Positions 45,135-54,112 of a stretch of 64,000 bases of DNA are shown here, piece after piece; position 1 is the stretch's first letter; each line of letters opens with the position of its first letter. The notes beneath the pieces are model-generated. The model saw nothing but the letters and a program-made list of their open reading frames with translations. It searched no databases and was not told the origin of the DNA. This stretch comes from Gloeomargarita sp. SRBZ-1_bins_9 (GTDB lineage: Bacteria > Cyanobacteriota > Cyanobacteriia > Gloeomargaritales > Gloeomargaritaceae): NCBI GenBank assembly GCA_039794565.1, contig JAUQVX010000006.1, positions 49,780 through 113,779 on the forward strand, read 5' to 3'. Made by a program: the position numbers and the translations under genes.

Positions 45135-46271
45135 CACCCGGAGTGCCGCTCCTACCCCACTTCCCGGCGTCACCGGCTGCCCCAGTTGCTGCAACACCGC
45201 CTCCAGGGCGCTGATAACCGTCAACATTTCCCGCTCACCGGCAAACCCCAAGTGACCGATGCGGAAAATCTTGCCCTTCAGATGGTCCTGCCCCCCCGCC
45301 ACCGCAATGCCAAATTGTTTTTTCAGGGCGCTGCGCACCGCCTCTGGGTCAACCGTAGTAGGTGCCACCGCCGTCACCGCCGGACTGGCGCAATCAGCCG
45401 GCCCCAACAAGGGTAAACCCAGCGCTGCCATGGCCGCCCGCACCATCCGGGAAGTCCGTTGATGCCGCGCAAAAATTTGCTCCAGCCCCTCCTGCTGCAT
45501 CAACTGCAAACTCTGGCGCAGGGCAAAAAAGAGATTCACCGGCGGCGTAAACGGCGTGGTGTTTTTGGCCCCATCCCGACGATAGACGCCCAGGTCGAAA
45601 TAGAACTTGGGCAGTTTGGCATCAGCATAGGCCCGCCAAGCCCGTTCGCTCACCGCCACAAAGCCCAACCCCGGCGGCACCATATACCCCTTTTGGGACC
45701 CCGAGACCACTACATCCAGCCCCCATTCATCCATCGGCACCGGCGTCGCCCCCAAACTGGTCACCGCATCCACGATGATCAAGGCCTGCCCGTGGGCCTG
45801 CACATACCGGTTAATAGCCCCCAGGTCATTCAGAACCCCCGTGGACGTCTCACTGTGGGTGACGATCACCGCCTTGATGGTCTTATCCCGATCAGCCGCC
45901 AACTTCGCGCCAAAGGCCTCCGGGTTGAGGGGTTGCCCCCAGGGCGCCGTAATCGTTTCCACCTGCAACTGAAACGCCCGGCACAACTGCGCCCATCGCT
46001 CGCCAAATTTGCCATTACAGCCGCACAGCACCCGGTCGCCGGGACTCAAAAAATTGATAATCCCCGCCTCCATCGCTCCCGTGCCCGAAGCCGTCAGGAT
46101 CAGCACCTCCTGCTTGGTCTGGTGCAACCACTTCAGGCCCGCTGTGACCTCCCCCATCAGGGCGCTGAACTCGCTACTGCGATGCCCAATGGGGTGCTGG
46201 GCCATGGCCCGTAACACCGAGTCAGGCACCAGGGTCGGCCCAGGAATCAACAACAGCGACCGGTCAGACAT
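45117..46271 (-). CDS. Class-V aminotransferase (serine/alanine:glyoxylate type)
   Basis: The 384-aa PLP enzyme opens with LLLIPGPTLVPDSVLRAM, then GHRSSEFSALM, TASGTGAMEAGI, THSETSTGVLNDL and DAVTSLGATPVPMDEWG. The PLP lysine lies in VVSGSQKGYMVPPGL. It fits serine-glyoxylate or alanine-glyoxylate aminotransferases used in photorespiration; cyanobacterial members were once annotated as a soluble hydrogenase subunit. The start is ATG 46271. Symbol omitted because the acceptor is not certain. Confidence 0.9.
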   Translation of the reverse strand: MSDRSLLLIPGPTLVPDSVLRAMAQHPIGHRSSEFSALMGEVTAGLKWLHQTKQEVLILTASGTGAMEAGIINFLSPGDRVLCGCNGKFGERWAQLCRAFQLQVETITAPWGQPLNPEAFGAKLAADRDKTIKAVIVTHSETSTGVLNDLGAINRYVQAHGQALIIVDAVTSLGATPVPMDEWGLDVVVSGSQKGYMVPPGLGFVAVSERAWRAYADAKLPKFYFDLGVYRRDGAKNTTPFTPPVNLFFALRQSLQLMQQEGLEQIFARHQRTSRMVRAAMAALGLPLLGPADCASPAVTAVAPTTVDPEAVRSALKKQFGIAVAGGQDHLKGKIFRIGHLGFAGEREMLTVISALEAVLQQLGQPVTPGSGVGAALRVLETAA

Positions 46272-46325
46272 GCTAGGTGTCCCGCCGTGATCCGCAAGTA
46301 CTTCAATATACCACAGACCGAGCCA

Positions 46326-46928
46326 CTACCGCTGGGAACGACCACCGGGAGTAGGCAACTCGGGACGGGGACGTTCCGGCAAGCTCAACGGCGGCACTTC
46401 CGGGATCTCCGTCGGGGGAATCAACTCGCGCCGCGCCAAGACCACCGCCCCAATCAAGGCCATCAGCAACAGCACCGACGCCAGCTCAAAGGGCAACAAA
46501 AACCCGTTAAAGAAATGCTGACCAATCCGCACGATGGAACGGGACGGATGGGGTGCGACCTGAATGGCCCAGGGCGTCGTGACAATCATCGTTCCCAACA
46601 GCGCCAGCAAACCAAAACACACCAGCGTGGTCACCACCTGGCGCAAACCACTGCGGGGCACCGGCACCAACCGCTCCCGCTTGTTTACCAGCATGATAGC
46701 AAACAAAATGAGCACGTTCACCGACCCGACGTAAATCAGCACCTGGGCCGCCGCCACAAAATCGGCGTTCAACAGGATATACATCCCCGCCAGACTGATA
46801 AATACCCCCCCCAGCAAAAACGCCGAATAGACAATGTTATCCAGCAGCACCACCCCTAGGGCCGCCAGCAACATCATCCCGCTCAAGACCAGAAAACTGA
46901 CCAGTTGCACCCCTTGCGCCAGCGTCAC
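46326..46928 (-). CDS. ndhG: NDH-1 subunit G (NdhG)
   Basis: The 200-aa membrane subunit (NuoJ homolog) of cyanobacterial NDH-1, which recycles electrons from ferredoxin to plastoquinone. Five hydrophobic spans are seen with LNADFVAAAQVLIYVGSVNV, the motif shared by ND6/NuoJ proteins, and LLPFELASVLLLMALIGAVV. The C-terminal tail is proline-rich. It follows ndhI by 51 nt on the same strand; ndhE, normally next, is absent. Confidence 0.94.
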   Translation of the reverse strand: MTLAQGVQLVSFLVLSGMMLLAALGVVLLDNIVYSAFLLGGVFISLAGMYILLNADFVAAAQVLIYVGSVNVLILFAIMLVNKRERLVPVPRSGLRQVVTTLVCFGLLALLGTMIVTTPWAIQVAPHPSRSIVRIGQHFFNGFLLPFELASVLLLMALIGAVVLARRELIPPTEIPEVPPLSLPERPRPELPTPGGRSQR

Positions 46929-46979
46929 GACCTGTCCTCCCGCGATGGTTACTTCCTCGTATTGTAGGGCTTGGGCCGT

Positions 46980-47564
46980 TTATTCCTGCGTTTGCTGGAG
47001 AATTTCCTCCGGTCGCAAACCCGCCCGCCGCTCGGTATGGGGCACCTCATGGCCGTCCATCACCCCCTTGGGCAGGTAAGCCAACCCCCGAATCGGCTGC
47101 ACCATCGGGTCGTGGGTCACGTTCAGCGGCAACCGCCCCAGAGCCTGGCTGTCATAGTTCAACTCGTGCCGGTCGTAGGTAGATAACTCATACTCCTCGG
47201 TCATGGACAGGCAGTTGGTGGGGCAGTACTCCACACAGTTGCCGCAGAAAATACACACCCCAAAATCAATGCTGTAGTGCTTGAGTTCCTTTTTCTTAAT
47301 GTCCTTGTTGTACTCCCAATCCACCACCGGCAGGTTGATCGGGCACACCCGCACACACACCTCGCAGGCAATGCACTTATCAAACTCAAAATGAATCCGG
47401 CCCCGGAACCGCTCCGACGGAATCAGCTTTTCGTAGGGATACTGGATAGTCACCGGCCGCCGCTGCATGTGGTCAAAGGTCACCGATAAACCCTGGCCGA
47501 TGTAACGCGCCGCCTGCAAAGCCTCTCGACCGTAGTCGGCCACCTTGTTGAGAAACTTAAACAT
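46980..47564 (-). CDS. ndhI: NDH-1 iron-sulfur subunit I (NdhI)
   Basis: The 194-aa peripheral-arm subunit carries two 4Fe-4S clusters: [16 protein letters not shown] and [17 protein letters not shown], at about residues 64 and 103. The N-terminus ([18 protein letters not shown]) is typical of NdhI. In most cyanobacteria it lies in ndhA-ndhI-ndhG-ndhE; here ndhA is not upstream. The start ATG 47564 is divergent from the HEAT-repeat gene, with a 148-nt shared promoter region. Confidence 0.97.
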   Translation of the reverse strand: MFKFLNKVADYGREALQAARYIGQGLSVTFDHMQRRPVTIQYPYEKLIPSERFRGRIHFEFDKCIACEVCVRVCPINLPVVDWEYNKDIKKKELKHYSIDFGVCIFCGNCVEYCPTNCLSMTEEYELSTYDRHELNYDSQALGRLPLNVTHDPMVQPIRGLAYLPKGVMDGHEVPHTERRAGLRPEEILQQTQE

Positions 47565-47712
47565 AACTGACTCTCTCGATGGGGTCTGCCTTACCTCCTA
47601 TGATGAAACTCAGCGCCCCGTTGCGCAAGTAATTGCCCCCTCGCCAAACCCTACCCACCTGGATTATGATGGTCACTAGAGTATTAAGAAATGTTACGAA
47701 AGGGGGTGGGTG

Positions 47713-48372
47713 ATGGTAGATTTGGCCCAGTTGGCGCGGCAGTTGGAGAGTCCGAACCTAAAGGACCGGTTGCTGGCGCTGGTGGCGTTGCGGGATGTGG
47801 AGCCGGCGGCGGCCTTTCCCCTGTTGAAGAAGGCCCTGGCGGATGAAAGTTTACAGATTCGTTCCATGGCGGTATTTGGGTTAGGGGTGAAGCCCACGCC
47901 GGAGTGTTTGCCGTTGTTGGTGCATTTGTTGCAAAACGACCCGGACTACGGCATTCGGGCGGATGCGGCGGGGGCGCTGGGCAACTTGGGGGACCCCCGG
48001 GCGGTGGAGCCGCTGATCCACGCCCTGTACGAAGACACGGACTGGCTAGTGCGCTTTAGTGCGGCGGTTTCCCTGGGCAATCTGGGGGACCCCCGGGCCT
48101 ACCATGTTCTGGTGCAAGCCCTAGAGGCCCCCGAACCGGTGATTCAGCAGGCGGCGATTGCGGCCTTGGGGGAGATCGGGGCCGTTGAGGCAGTGGAACG
48201 GTTGCTCACCTTTGCCCAGGCGGAGGATTGGCTAGTGCGGCAGCGGTTGGCGGAGGCCCTCGGGAATCTCCCCCATCCCAAAACCCGGGCGGCGTTGCAG
48301 TACCTGGCCAAGGACCCCCATCCCCAAGTCCGGGCCGCGGCCAACTACAGTCTCTCCCGCTTGAAAAACTAG
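47713..48372 (+). CDS. nblB: HEAT-repeat protein resembling phycobilisome degradation factor NblB
   Basis: The 219-aa product is made of about six HEAT/PBS-lyase repeats such as PLLKKALADESLQIRSMAVF, GIRADAAGALGNLGDPRAVE, LVRFSAAVSLGNLGDPRAYH and PHPQVRAAANYSLSRL. NblB is a protein of this type and size required for phycobilisome breakdown during nutrient stress; the same repeats also occur in bilin lyases such as CpcE. I therefore give the symbol with caution. Start ATG 47713 follows an AGGGGG. Confidence 0.6.
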   Translation: MVDLAQLARQLESPNLKDRLLALVALRDVEPAAAFPLLKKALADESLQIRSMAVFGLGVKPTPECLPLLVHLLQNDPDYGIRADAAGALGNLGDPRAVEPLIHALYEDTDWLVRFSAAVSLGNLGDPRAYHVLVQALEAPEPVIQQAAIAALGEIGAVEAVERLLTFAQAEDWLVRQRLAEALGNLPHPKTRAALQYLAKDPHPQVRAAANYSLSRLKN

Positions 48373-49169
48373 CGTCGCAGGGGCCGGTAATCCAGCAATC
48401 GCCAGGTTTCCCCCTGGGCCTGCCCATAAACCACCGGTTCAGGGGAGCGGGTGGCCAGGGTTAAGCCATCCAAGGCCACTTGCCAAGTCGAGGGCCGTTC
48501 CAAACCGATGATGTAGGTGGCAAAAAGGATGCTGTTGGGGTCTTCGCGGCTCCATCCCAACAACAGGGCATGGGTATGGGCCACCGCCTGGGGACTCACC
48601 AGCCGCACCCCCGTATCATCCCACACCAAAGCCCGGTCGGTAATCTCCGACGACCCGAACCGGCCCACCACCTGGCGCACCAACAACTGCCGACTGTCAG
48701 CGGACCAAGACACCGGCACCAGTACCCAAATCTGGCCTGGTTCCAGGGCTGACGGCTGTCCTACGGGTCGGAGGATCAGGGGCAAAGCACCACCAGGGCG
48801 GCGAATGTGCAAGGTACTGGTTATCTGGGTGCGGGTGTAATCCCGTTGATGGGCCAAAACCTGCACCCGACTAAAGGTGGCATAACGTCCGTCAGGGGAA
48901 ATCAGCACAGGGCTCTGGATGGTGGCCCGCATGGGTCGGCGGCGCTGTTCGGCCTGGGTCTGGATGCCCCATACCCAACGCCAAGGAATCGGGTAAGCAC
49001 TCTGGAGGGGGTCTTCCGGCACCCAGTCAGGAATCACCAGCGTTGACGCCCGCGGACGAGCAAGGGCCGGCCCAATAACCCCCTGGGTTACCACCACCAG
49101 CCAACTAACCAGAACGACGATTACTCCCTGAACAACTCGCCCTTCTTGGCCCTGACCCACCGCAGGCAT
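48369..49169 (-). CDS. Exported beta-propeller-like protein, unknown function
   Basis: The 266-aa product has an N-terminal hydrophobic segment (VIVVLVSWLVVVTQGVIG) likely to be a signal peptide or anchor. The rest has blade-like repeats (SPVLISPDGRYATFSRVQVL and PVSWSADSRQLLVRQV), as in PD40/TolB-type propellers, and VIPDWVPEDPLQSAYPIPWR near the start. I recall similar cyanobacterial proteins but cannot name a family. Its 3' end overlaps the HEAT-repeat gene by 4 nt. Confidence 0.65.
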   Translation of the reverse strand: MPAVGQGQEGRVVQGVIVVLVSWLVVVTQGVIGPALARPRASTLVIPDWVPEDPLQSAYPIPWRWVWGIQTQAEQRRRPMRATIQSPVLISPDGRYATFSRVQVLAHQRDYTRTQITSTLHIRRPGGALPLILRPVGQPSALEPGQIWVLVPVSWSADSRQLLVRQVVGRFGSSEITDRALVWDDTGVRLVSPQAVAHTHALLLGWSREDPNSILFATYIIGLERPSTWQVALDGLTLATRSPEPVVYGQAQGETWRLLDYRPLRR

Positions 49170-49265
49170 GTGTCTTGCACCCCGGCACTCCCTTCACTAT
49201 AACAGACTCCCGGACCGACAGTGAGGTAGCAAAATTTGCATATCCTTCAACTGACCGAGGTGGGG

Positions 49266-49294
49266 TTGCCACTACCGGCGATTAATGCGATACT
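49266..49294 (+). promoter_or_regulatory. Possible promoter of the envelope protease operon
   Basis: TTGCCA (49266-49271) and GATACT (49289-49294) with a 17-nt spacer match the sigma-70 consensus at several positions. They lie about 110 nt before the first gene, in a 233-nt region that otherwise shows no gene. Confidence 0.35.
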
Positions 49295-49402
49295 GATAGG
49301 TGAAGAGCTAGACTCGACCTGCCCGCTGAAGAAACGCAAGTTTAAGGTTCGCTCTTGGCGCTGTTTGCGGAGTAAGCATGGTGTGAGGTTGCAAGATTTT
49401 AT

Positions 49403-50293
49403 ATGATGCGAACCAGAATTTGTTTGACGTGGACGGGGTTAGCGGCACTGATGGTGGGGGGATGTACGGTTGCCGTTAATGGGCCGGATGATACTCCCAC
49501 GCCTGCACCAGCCCGACCGGCGAACCGTCAACCGACCCTCGGCGCTGTGGCGACACCCGTTGCACCTCCGACTCCTTTGCCGGTTGCCCAGAATGGCCTC
49601 ATCCCTTCGGAGGACCCGGATAAGCGCCGCGATGAATTGATGCCGGGTCGTAGTGATCCCTTTGCACCGCCAGGGGCCACGGCTATGCGTCCGGGGGAAG
49701 TGGTGGAGATTCCGCCGCCGCCGTTTGACATTGCACCGCCGCCAGGACCCCTGCCCCAGGTGCAGCATGCGCCTTTGCCCCCTTTTGATCCGTCAGCTTC
49801 GACGTTAGCGGATTTCCCAGGGCAAGGGGCGGATATTGCCAATATGATCATAGTGCACGGGGTGGTGCAGGTGGGGAACCAGGTGCAGGCGATTGTGAAA
49901 ACCCCTAACGAATCTGCGGCTCGATATGTGCGACCGGGGCAGCGGCTGGAGGGGGGGTTGGTGTTGGTGAAACGGATTGAGGCGCGGGGTGTGCAACCGG
50001 TGGTCGTGTTTGAGCAAGACGGGATCCAGGTGGCGCGGGCGGTGGGGCAGGAACCGGATTTCCCGGTGAATCCCTTTACCATTGGGGCGCGGGTGTCCAG
50101 TTTGCAGAGCCAAAGTCCCCCAGGTCCACCGATGCGCGCTGCTGTAACCACAGGGCCGGTGGGAACGCCTACCCCATCTATGGCACCGCCCCAACAACCC
50201 ACGCCAGCAGCGCCTCGGCAGGGTCAAACGCCTGATACGCCGACGGTGGTGCAACCTACCATTGTTCTGCCACCGGCTCCTCCAGTTCGTTAA
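49403..50293 (+). CDS. Proline-rich lipoprotein, unknown function, with PilP-like features
   Basis: The 296-aa product has a signal peptide ending in LMVGGC, a lipobox, so it is likely lipidated and anchored in a membrane. The mature part begins with a long Pro/Ala/Thr linker. A GRSDPFAPPG motif and a small beta region (IIVHGVVQVGNQVQAIVKTP, then ARYVRPGQRLEGGLVLVKRI) follow, then a second proline-rich tail. The GRxDPF motif and beta region recall PilP-like pilus lipoproteins, but this is only a resemblance. It is the first gene of a tight four-gene operon. Confidence 0.7.
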   Translation: MMRTRICLTWTGLAALMVGGCTVAVNGPDDTPTPAPARPANRQPTLGAVATPVAPPTPLPVAQNGLIPSEDPDKRRDELMPGRSDPFAPPGATAMRPGEVVEIPPPPFDIAPPPGPLPQVQHAPLPPFDPSASTLADFPGQGADIANMIIVHGVVQVGNQVQAIVKTPNESAARYVRPGQRLEGGLVLVKRIEARGVQPVVVFEQDGIQVARAVGQEPDFPVNPFTIGARVSSLQSQSPPGPPMRAAVTTGPVGTPTPSMAPPQQPTPAAPRQGQTPDTPTVVQPTIVLPPAPPVR

Positions 50294-50315
50294 AGGTTAT
50301 GGGAGGGAGTTGTCT

Positions 50316-51299
50316 ATGCGATGGGTACCGTTGACCGCCGGATGGTTGCTGAGCTGGATGCTCCCGGCGCTGGCCCAACGGCTGGTTCCCTATAATGTGC
50401 AGGATGCTTATACCTTCATTGCCGAAAATGTGTGCCCTTATCCCCGCAGTCCGATTGATTTGCGGTCGTTGCGGGAGTTGACCGGTCGGCCGGATTTGAC
50501 TTTGATGGATGTGCAGCTTATCTGTGGCCGGGCGACGGGACGACGGGTGGCGGTGGCGCAAGCGGTGGGACGGCGGTCACCCCTGTCTAACTTCGATTTG
50601 ATTGAACGGGCGCGGCGGGCCACGGTTTCGGTGATTTTGTCGGTGTATGATGCGGTGGGCCAACCTCAGCCGGCGCCGGGTAACATTACGAGTTTGCGTT
50701 TGTATGACATCCGGCAGGGGAGTGGGTTTCACATTGGTTCCGGGTTGATTATTACCAACTTGACGTCCCTGGGGGGGGTGCCGACGGCTGTTGGCAGCGA
50801 TGGTTCTGTGGTCGCCGTTGATGACGCCAATGCCAACAACATGCGGCTACGGGTGGAATTGGCGGATGGGTCGGTGCGGCAGGCGCGGCTGGTGTATTTT
50901 GACCCCACGACGGATACGGCGTTGCTGGCGGTCAAGGGGGATGTGCGTCATTTGCCGGCTTTGCCTGTGGCAACGGGTTTGCCCCGGATCGGCCAGCGGG
51001 TGTTGACGGTTAGCTACCCCATCGGTGTTTTGCCGGTGACGGCGACGGAGGGGATGGTGGTGGGGATTCGCCCCTATGGCCGGTTGACCCTGTTGCAGAT
51101 TGATGCGGCCACGAGTGAGGGTTCCCAAGGGGGGCCGGTGCTAGATGAGCGGGGTGCTGTTGTGGGCGTGATAACGGTGAAAAACCCCACGGCGTTTCAA
51201 CTGGCCGGTTCGTTGTTGGGAACCCAGAACGTCGGTTTTGCGGTACCGATCGGCACAGTGCTACAGCGGTTGAATCTGGCGGTGCGGGGAGGGCATTGA
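50316..51299 (+). CDS. Exported trypsin-like pseudoprotease
   Basis: The 327-aa product has a signal peptide (MRWVPLTAGWLLSWMLPALA). From about residue 100 it has the trypsin/HtrA fold (RQGSGFHIGSGLIITNLTSL). Where active members have TNxH, it has T150; where they have GNSGGP, it has G-S-Q-G-G-P with Q271 at the serine position. Only the middle aspartate (D200 in TDTALLAV) remains. It should therefore be inactive and may bind or regulate. GGGAGGGAG 6 nt before ATG 50316 is a very strong ribosome binding site and fixes the start. It ends 1 nt before the active paralog. Confidence 0.82.
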   Translation: MRWVPLTAGWLLSWMLPALAQRLVPYNVQDAYTFIAENVCPYPRSPIDLRSLRELTGRPDLTLMDVQLICGRATGRRVAVAQAVGRRSPLSNFDLIERARRATVSVILSVYDAVGQPQPAPGNITSLRLYDIRQGSGFHIGSGLIITNLTSLGGVPTAVGSDGSVVAVDDANANNMRLRVELADGSVRQARLVYFDPTTDTALLAVKGDVRHLPALPVATGLPRIGQRVLTVSYPIGVLPVTATEGMVVGIRPYGRLTLLQIDAATSEGSQGGPVLDERGAVVGVITVKNPTAFQLAGSLLGTQNVGFAVPIGTVLQRLNLAVRGGH

Positions 51300-51300
51300 T

Positions 51301-52494
51301 ATGGCTTGGCAACGGTGGTACTGGTTGGCGGCGCCGGTAGGGGCAGCAGTTGTTTTGACGGGGGTAGTGACCTACACGGGCCGCTCGGTGCGTTCGCAAC
51401 CTCAGCAAACGGTGGCTTCTGTTGAGCAGGCACCGGCGGCTAGGTCTGTGACCCCTGTGGAGGTGGCTGAAACGGATTGGCGGGCGGCGGCTCGGTTGGA
51501 AGCGGAAGGGGCTGCGGCCATTGCGCAGACAGCGGTCACCCCAGCAGACTGGGAATTGGTGCGATCTAAGTGGCGTAGGGCTTTGGCTCTATTAGATAAA
51601 GCGCCCCAGGATGAACAGACGATGCGGCTGCGGCGTTACTACCAGCAACAGTTGCAGGAGGAGGGGGTTGCCGAGGAGGACGATGTGCCGGCTGGACGGC
51701 GGGTGGCGGCGGCCAATCTCCTGCCGGGAACGCGGGGGATTTTCGCCCGGGAGATTGTGATTCGGGGGGTGCCGGTGCCTAACCAGGTCCTAACACCGGC
51801 GCAAATTGTCAATCGCTATCTCCCGGCGGCGGTGCGGGTGGAACCGACCCGTAGCGTGGTGGGTAGTGGTTTTCATATCGGCGAGGGCTACCTCATTACC
51901 AACCTGCACGTGGCCCAGGAGGCGCGGGGCTTTGACCGACGGATTTTTGAGGACCGGGCGATTCCCTTGACGGTGCGGCTCTACGACAAAACGCGACGGC
52001 CGGCGCGGGTGTTGCGCATTATGGAGGGGGGGCTGGCGCAAATGGCGGCAGGGATGATTCCCCAGGGTGACCCGCTGGACATTGCCCTGTTGCAGGTGGT
52101 GGGGGATGTGAGCGACCTGGGGACGGTCCCCTTGTGCGGCAAGATGCGGGTAGGGGATGAGGTGATTGCTATGGGGACGCCCCTGGGCCAGCAAAATACC
52201 ATCACCAGGGGAATCATCAGTGTCATTCATTCCTTTGAGGCGGGCCATATTATCCAGACGGATACGCAAATCCTGGGGGGCAATAGCGGCGGACCCCTGC
52301 TGAATAACCGAGGGGCAGTGGTGGCAGTGAATACATCGGGGATTTTCGGCGCACCCGTGGAGGGGTTAAAGTTTTCGGTGCCGATTGTCCAGGCGCTGGA
52401 GCGGATGCGGGTGCGGGTGCTGAATACCGATAACCCTGGCTGTGGGGGCACCGGTCCCATTGGGCGTACGGTGTATGCACCGGGGCAAAAGTAG
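51301..52494 (+). CDS. Exported trypsin-like (HtrA-type) serine protease without PDZ domain
   Basis: The 397-aa product has an N-terminal membrane anchor or signal (LAAPVGAAVVLTGVV), a helical region with WRRALALLDKAPQDEQTM near residue 95, and a trypsin-like domain from about 170. The triad is complete: H203 (ITNLHVAQE), D260 (PLDIALLQV) and S329 (GGNSGGPLL). It lacks a C-terminal PDZ domain, unlike most HtrA proteases. It follows the pseudoprotease by 1 nt and overlaps the next gene by 20 nt, so it is tightly co-translated. Confidence 0.88.
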   Translation: MAWQRWYWLAAPVGAAVVLTGVVTYTGRSVRSQPQQTVASVEQAPAARSVTPVEVAETDWRAAARLEAEGAAAIAQTAVTPADWELVRSKWRRALALLDKAPQDEQTMRLRRYYQQQLQEEGVAEEDDVPAGRRVAAANLLPGTRGIFAREIVIRGVPVPNQVLTPAQIVNRYLPAAVRVEPTRSVVGSGFHIGEGYLITNLHVAQEARGFDRRIFEDRAIPLTVRLYDKTRRPARVLRIMEGGLAQMAAGMIPQGDPLDIALLQVVGDVSDLGTVPLCGKMRVGDEVIAMGTPLGQQNTITRGIISVIHSFEAGHIIQTDTQILGGNSGGPLLNNRGAVVAVNTSGIFGAPVEGLKFSVPIVQALERMRVRVLNTDNPGCGGTGPIGRTVYAPGQK

Positions 52495-54094
52495 GTGGTT
52501 TGGGCTACTTCTCCTGCTCCTGGTTAGTTGCCGTCCGCCGCAGCGCCCACCTTTTGCCCAGGAACGGGACCCCAACCAAATCATCATCGGTACGACTGCT
52601 AAGGTCAGCACCCTGGACCCAGCAGATGCCTATACGGTTTTTGCCGGTAACGTGTTAATGGCGTTGGGGGACCGGCTTTACACCTACAGACCGGGAACTA
52701 CGGAGTTGCAGCCCCAGTTGGCGACGGCGTTGCCCCAGGTGAGTGCCGATGGCCTGACCTACCGGATTCCGTTACGCCGGGGAGTGGTATTTCACGACGG
52801 CACACCCTTTGATGCCGAGGCGATGGCCTTTTCCCTGCGCCGGTTTATGGAAAATGGGGGACGTCCATCGTTCCTGCTGAAAAACATCGTGGCGGATATC
52901 CAGGCGACGGGTCCCTACGAGTTGACCATTCGTCTGCAAAAACCTTTTGCGCCCTTTCCGCAACTGCTGGCCTTTTCGGGCTTGTGTGCGGTTTCGCCCA
53001 AGGCTTACACCGTTGGGCCGGGGCAGTTTCAACCCCGCACCTTTGTCGGCACCGGTCCCTACCAGTTGGTGCATTTCGGCAGTGACTTCCTGAAACTGAA
53101 GCGCTTCCCCCGCTATTGGGGTCCCCCCCCGGCCAACAGCCAGTTAGATATTCAATTTTTCAGTAGCAGTGCCAATCTGTACAACGCCTTGCAGAGTGGG
53201 GCGGTAGATGTGGCCTACCAGTTCCTAGAACCGACGCAAATTCTGCAATTGCAAAACCGGGAAGATATTCAGGTTGTCAGCAGCGCCGGGACGGGGATCA
53301 ATTATTTGACTCTCAATCGTAACCAACCGCCCCTGGATCGCTGGGAGGTGCGGCGGGCTTTGGCGTTGGCTATGCCCCGAGACCTCCTTCGGGAACGGGT
53401 ATTTCAGAATTTGGTGGAACCGGCTTTCAGCCTTGTACCCAGTAGCCTGCCCGGCTATCAACCGGTGTTTCAGGTGAGGGAAAATCCGCCCCCCTGGCAA
53501 CAGGCCCAAGACCTCTTGGCCAAGGCCGGTTTTACGACCACACAGCCCCTGCAACTCGACCTGTGGTACCGGAGTAATATCCCCAGTCAAATCCAGGTGG
53601 TGAGCACCATCAAGGCAGTCTTAGAGCGGGATTTGCCGGTGCGCTTGCACCTCCAACCGGTAGACTCGACAACGGCCTACCAAAACCTGGAAAAGGGGGT
53701 TTATCCCCTGTTTTTGCTGGACTGGTATCCCGATTTTCTCGACGCGGATAACTACCTGGAACCCTTTTTGAGCTGCACCAAAGGTAGTGAGAAAGAAGGT
53801 TGCCTAGAAGGCTCTAGCCGCACCTTCGGTTCTTTTTACTACAGCGCCCGGGCCAACGCCTTGATTGCCCAAAGTCGCCGCACCAGCAACCCCCAACAAC
53901 GCCTGGTCCTGTTGGGAGAACTGCAAAAACTACTGGCCCAAGACGTCCCCTACATTCCCCTGTGGCAGAACCGGGAGTTCGTGTTTGCTCGACAAGAGGT
54001 GCGGGGGGTGCGCTTGGAACCCACCCAGACCTTTCCCTTTTGGTTGTTGCAAAAGACACTCCCTCCACCGACCAGCCAGCGCCGGGGTTTATAG
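52475..54094 (+). CDS. ABC transporter solute-binding lipoprotein, peptide/nickel type (SBP family 5)
   Basis: The 539-aa product has a signal peptide with lipobox LLLVSC and reads as a family 5 solute-binding protein: LDPADAYTVFAGNVL, LATALPQVSADGLTYRIPLR, HDGTPFDAEAMAFSLRRF, GTGPYQLVHF and PYIPLWQNREFVFARQE. Such proteins deliver peptides, metals or other solutes to an ABC permease. No permease or ATPase is nearby, so it is an orphan here or works with components elsewhere. The start ATG 52475 lies within the end of the protease gene. Confidence 0.88.
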   Translation: MHRGKSRWFGLLLLLLVSCRPPQRPPFAQERDPNQIIIGTTAKVSTLDPADAYTVFAGNVLMALGDRLYTYRPGTTELQPQLATALPQVSADGLTYRIPLRRGVVFHDGTPFDAEAMAFSLRRFMENGGRPSFLLKNIVADIQATGPYELTIRLQKPFAPFPQLLAFSGLCAVSPKAYTVGPGQFQPRTFVGTGPYQLVHFGSDFLKLKRFPRYWGPPPANSQLDIQFFSSSANLYNALQSGAVDVAYQFLEPTQILQLQNREDIQVVSSAGTGINYLTLNRNQPPLDRWEVRRALALAMPRDLLRERVFQNLVEPAFSLVPSSLPGYQPVFQVRENPPPWQQAQDLLAKAGFTTTQPLQLDLWYRSNIPSQIQVVSTIKAVLERDLPVRLHLQPVDSTTAYQNLEKGVYPLFLLDWYPDFLDADNYLEPFLSCTKGSEKEGCLEGSSRTFGSFYYSARANALIAQSRRTSNPQQRLVLLGELQKLLAQDVPYIPLWQNREFVFARQEVRGVRLEPTQTFPFWLLQKTLPPPTSQRRGL

Positions 54095-54112
54095 GAATTC
54101 CCATCTTTTTTC

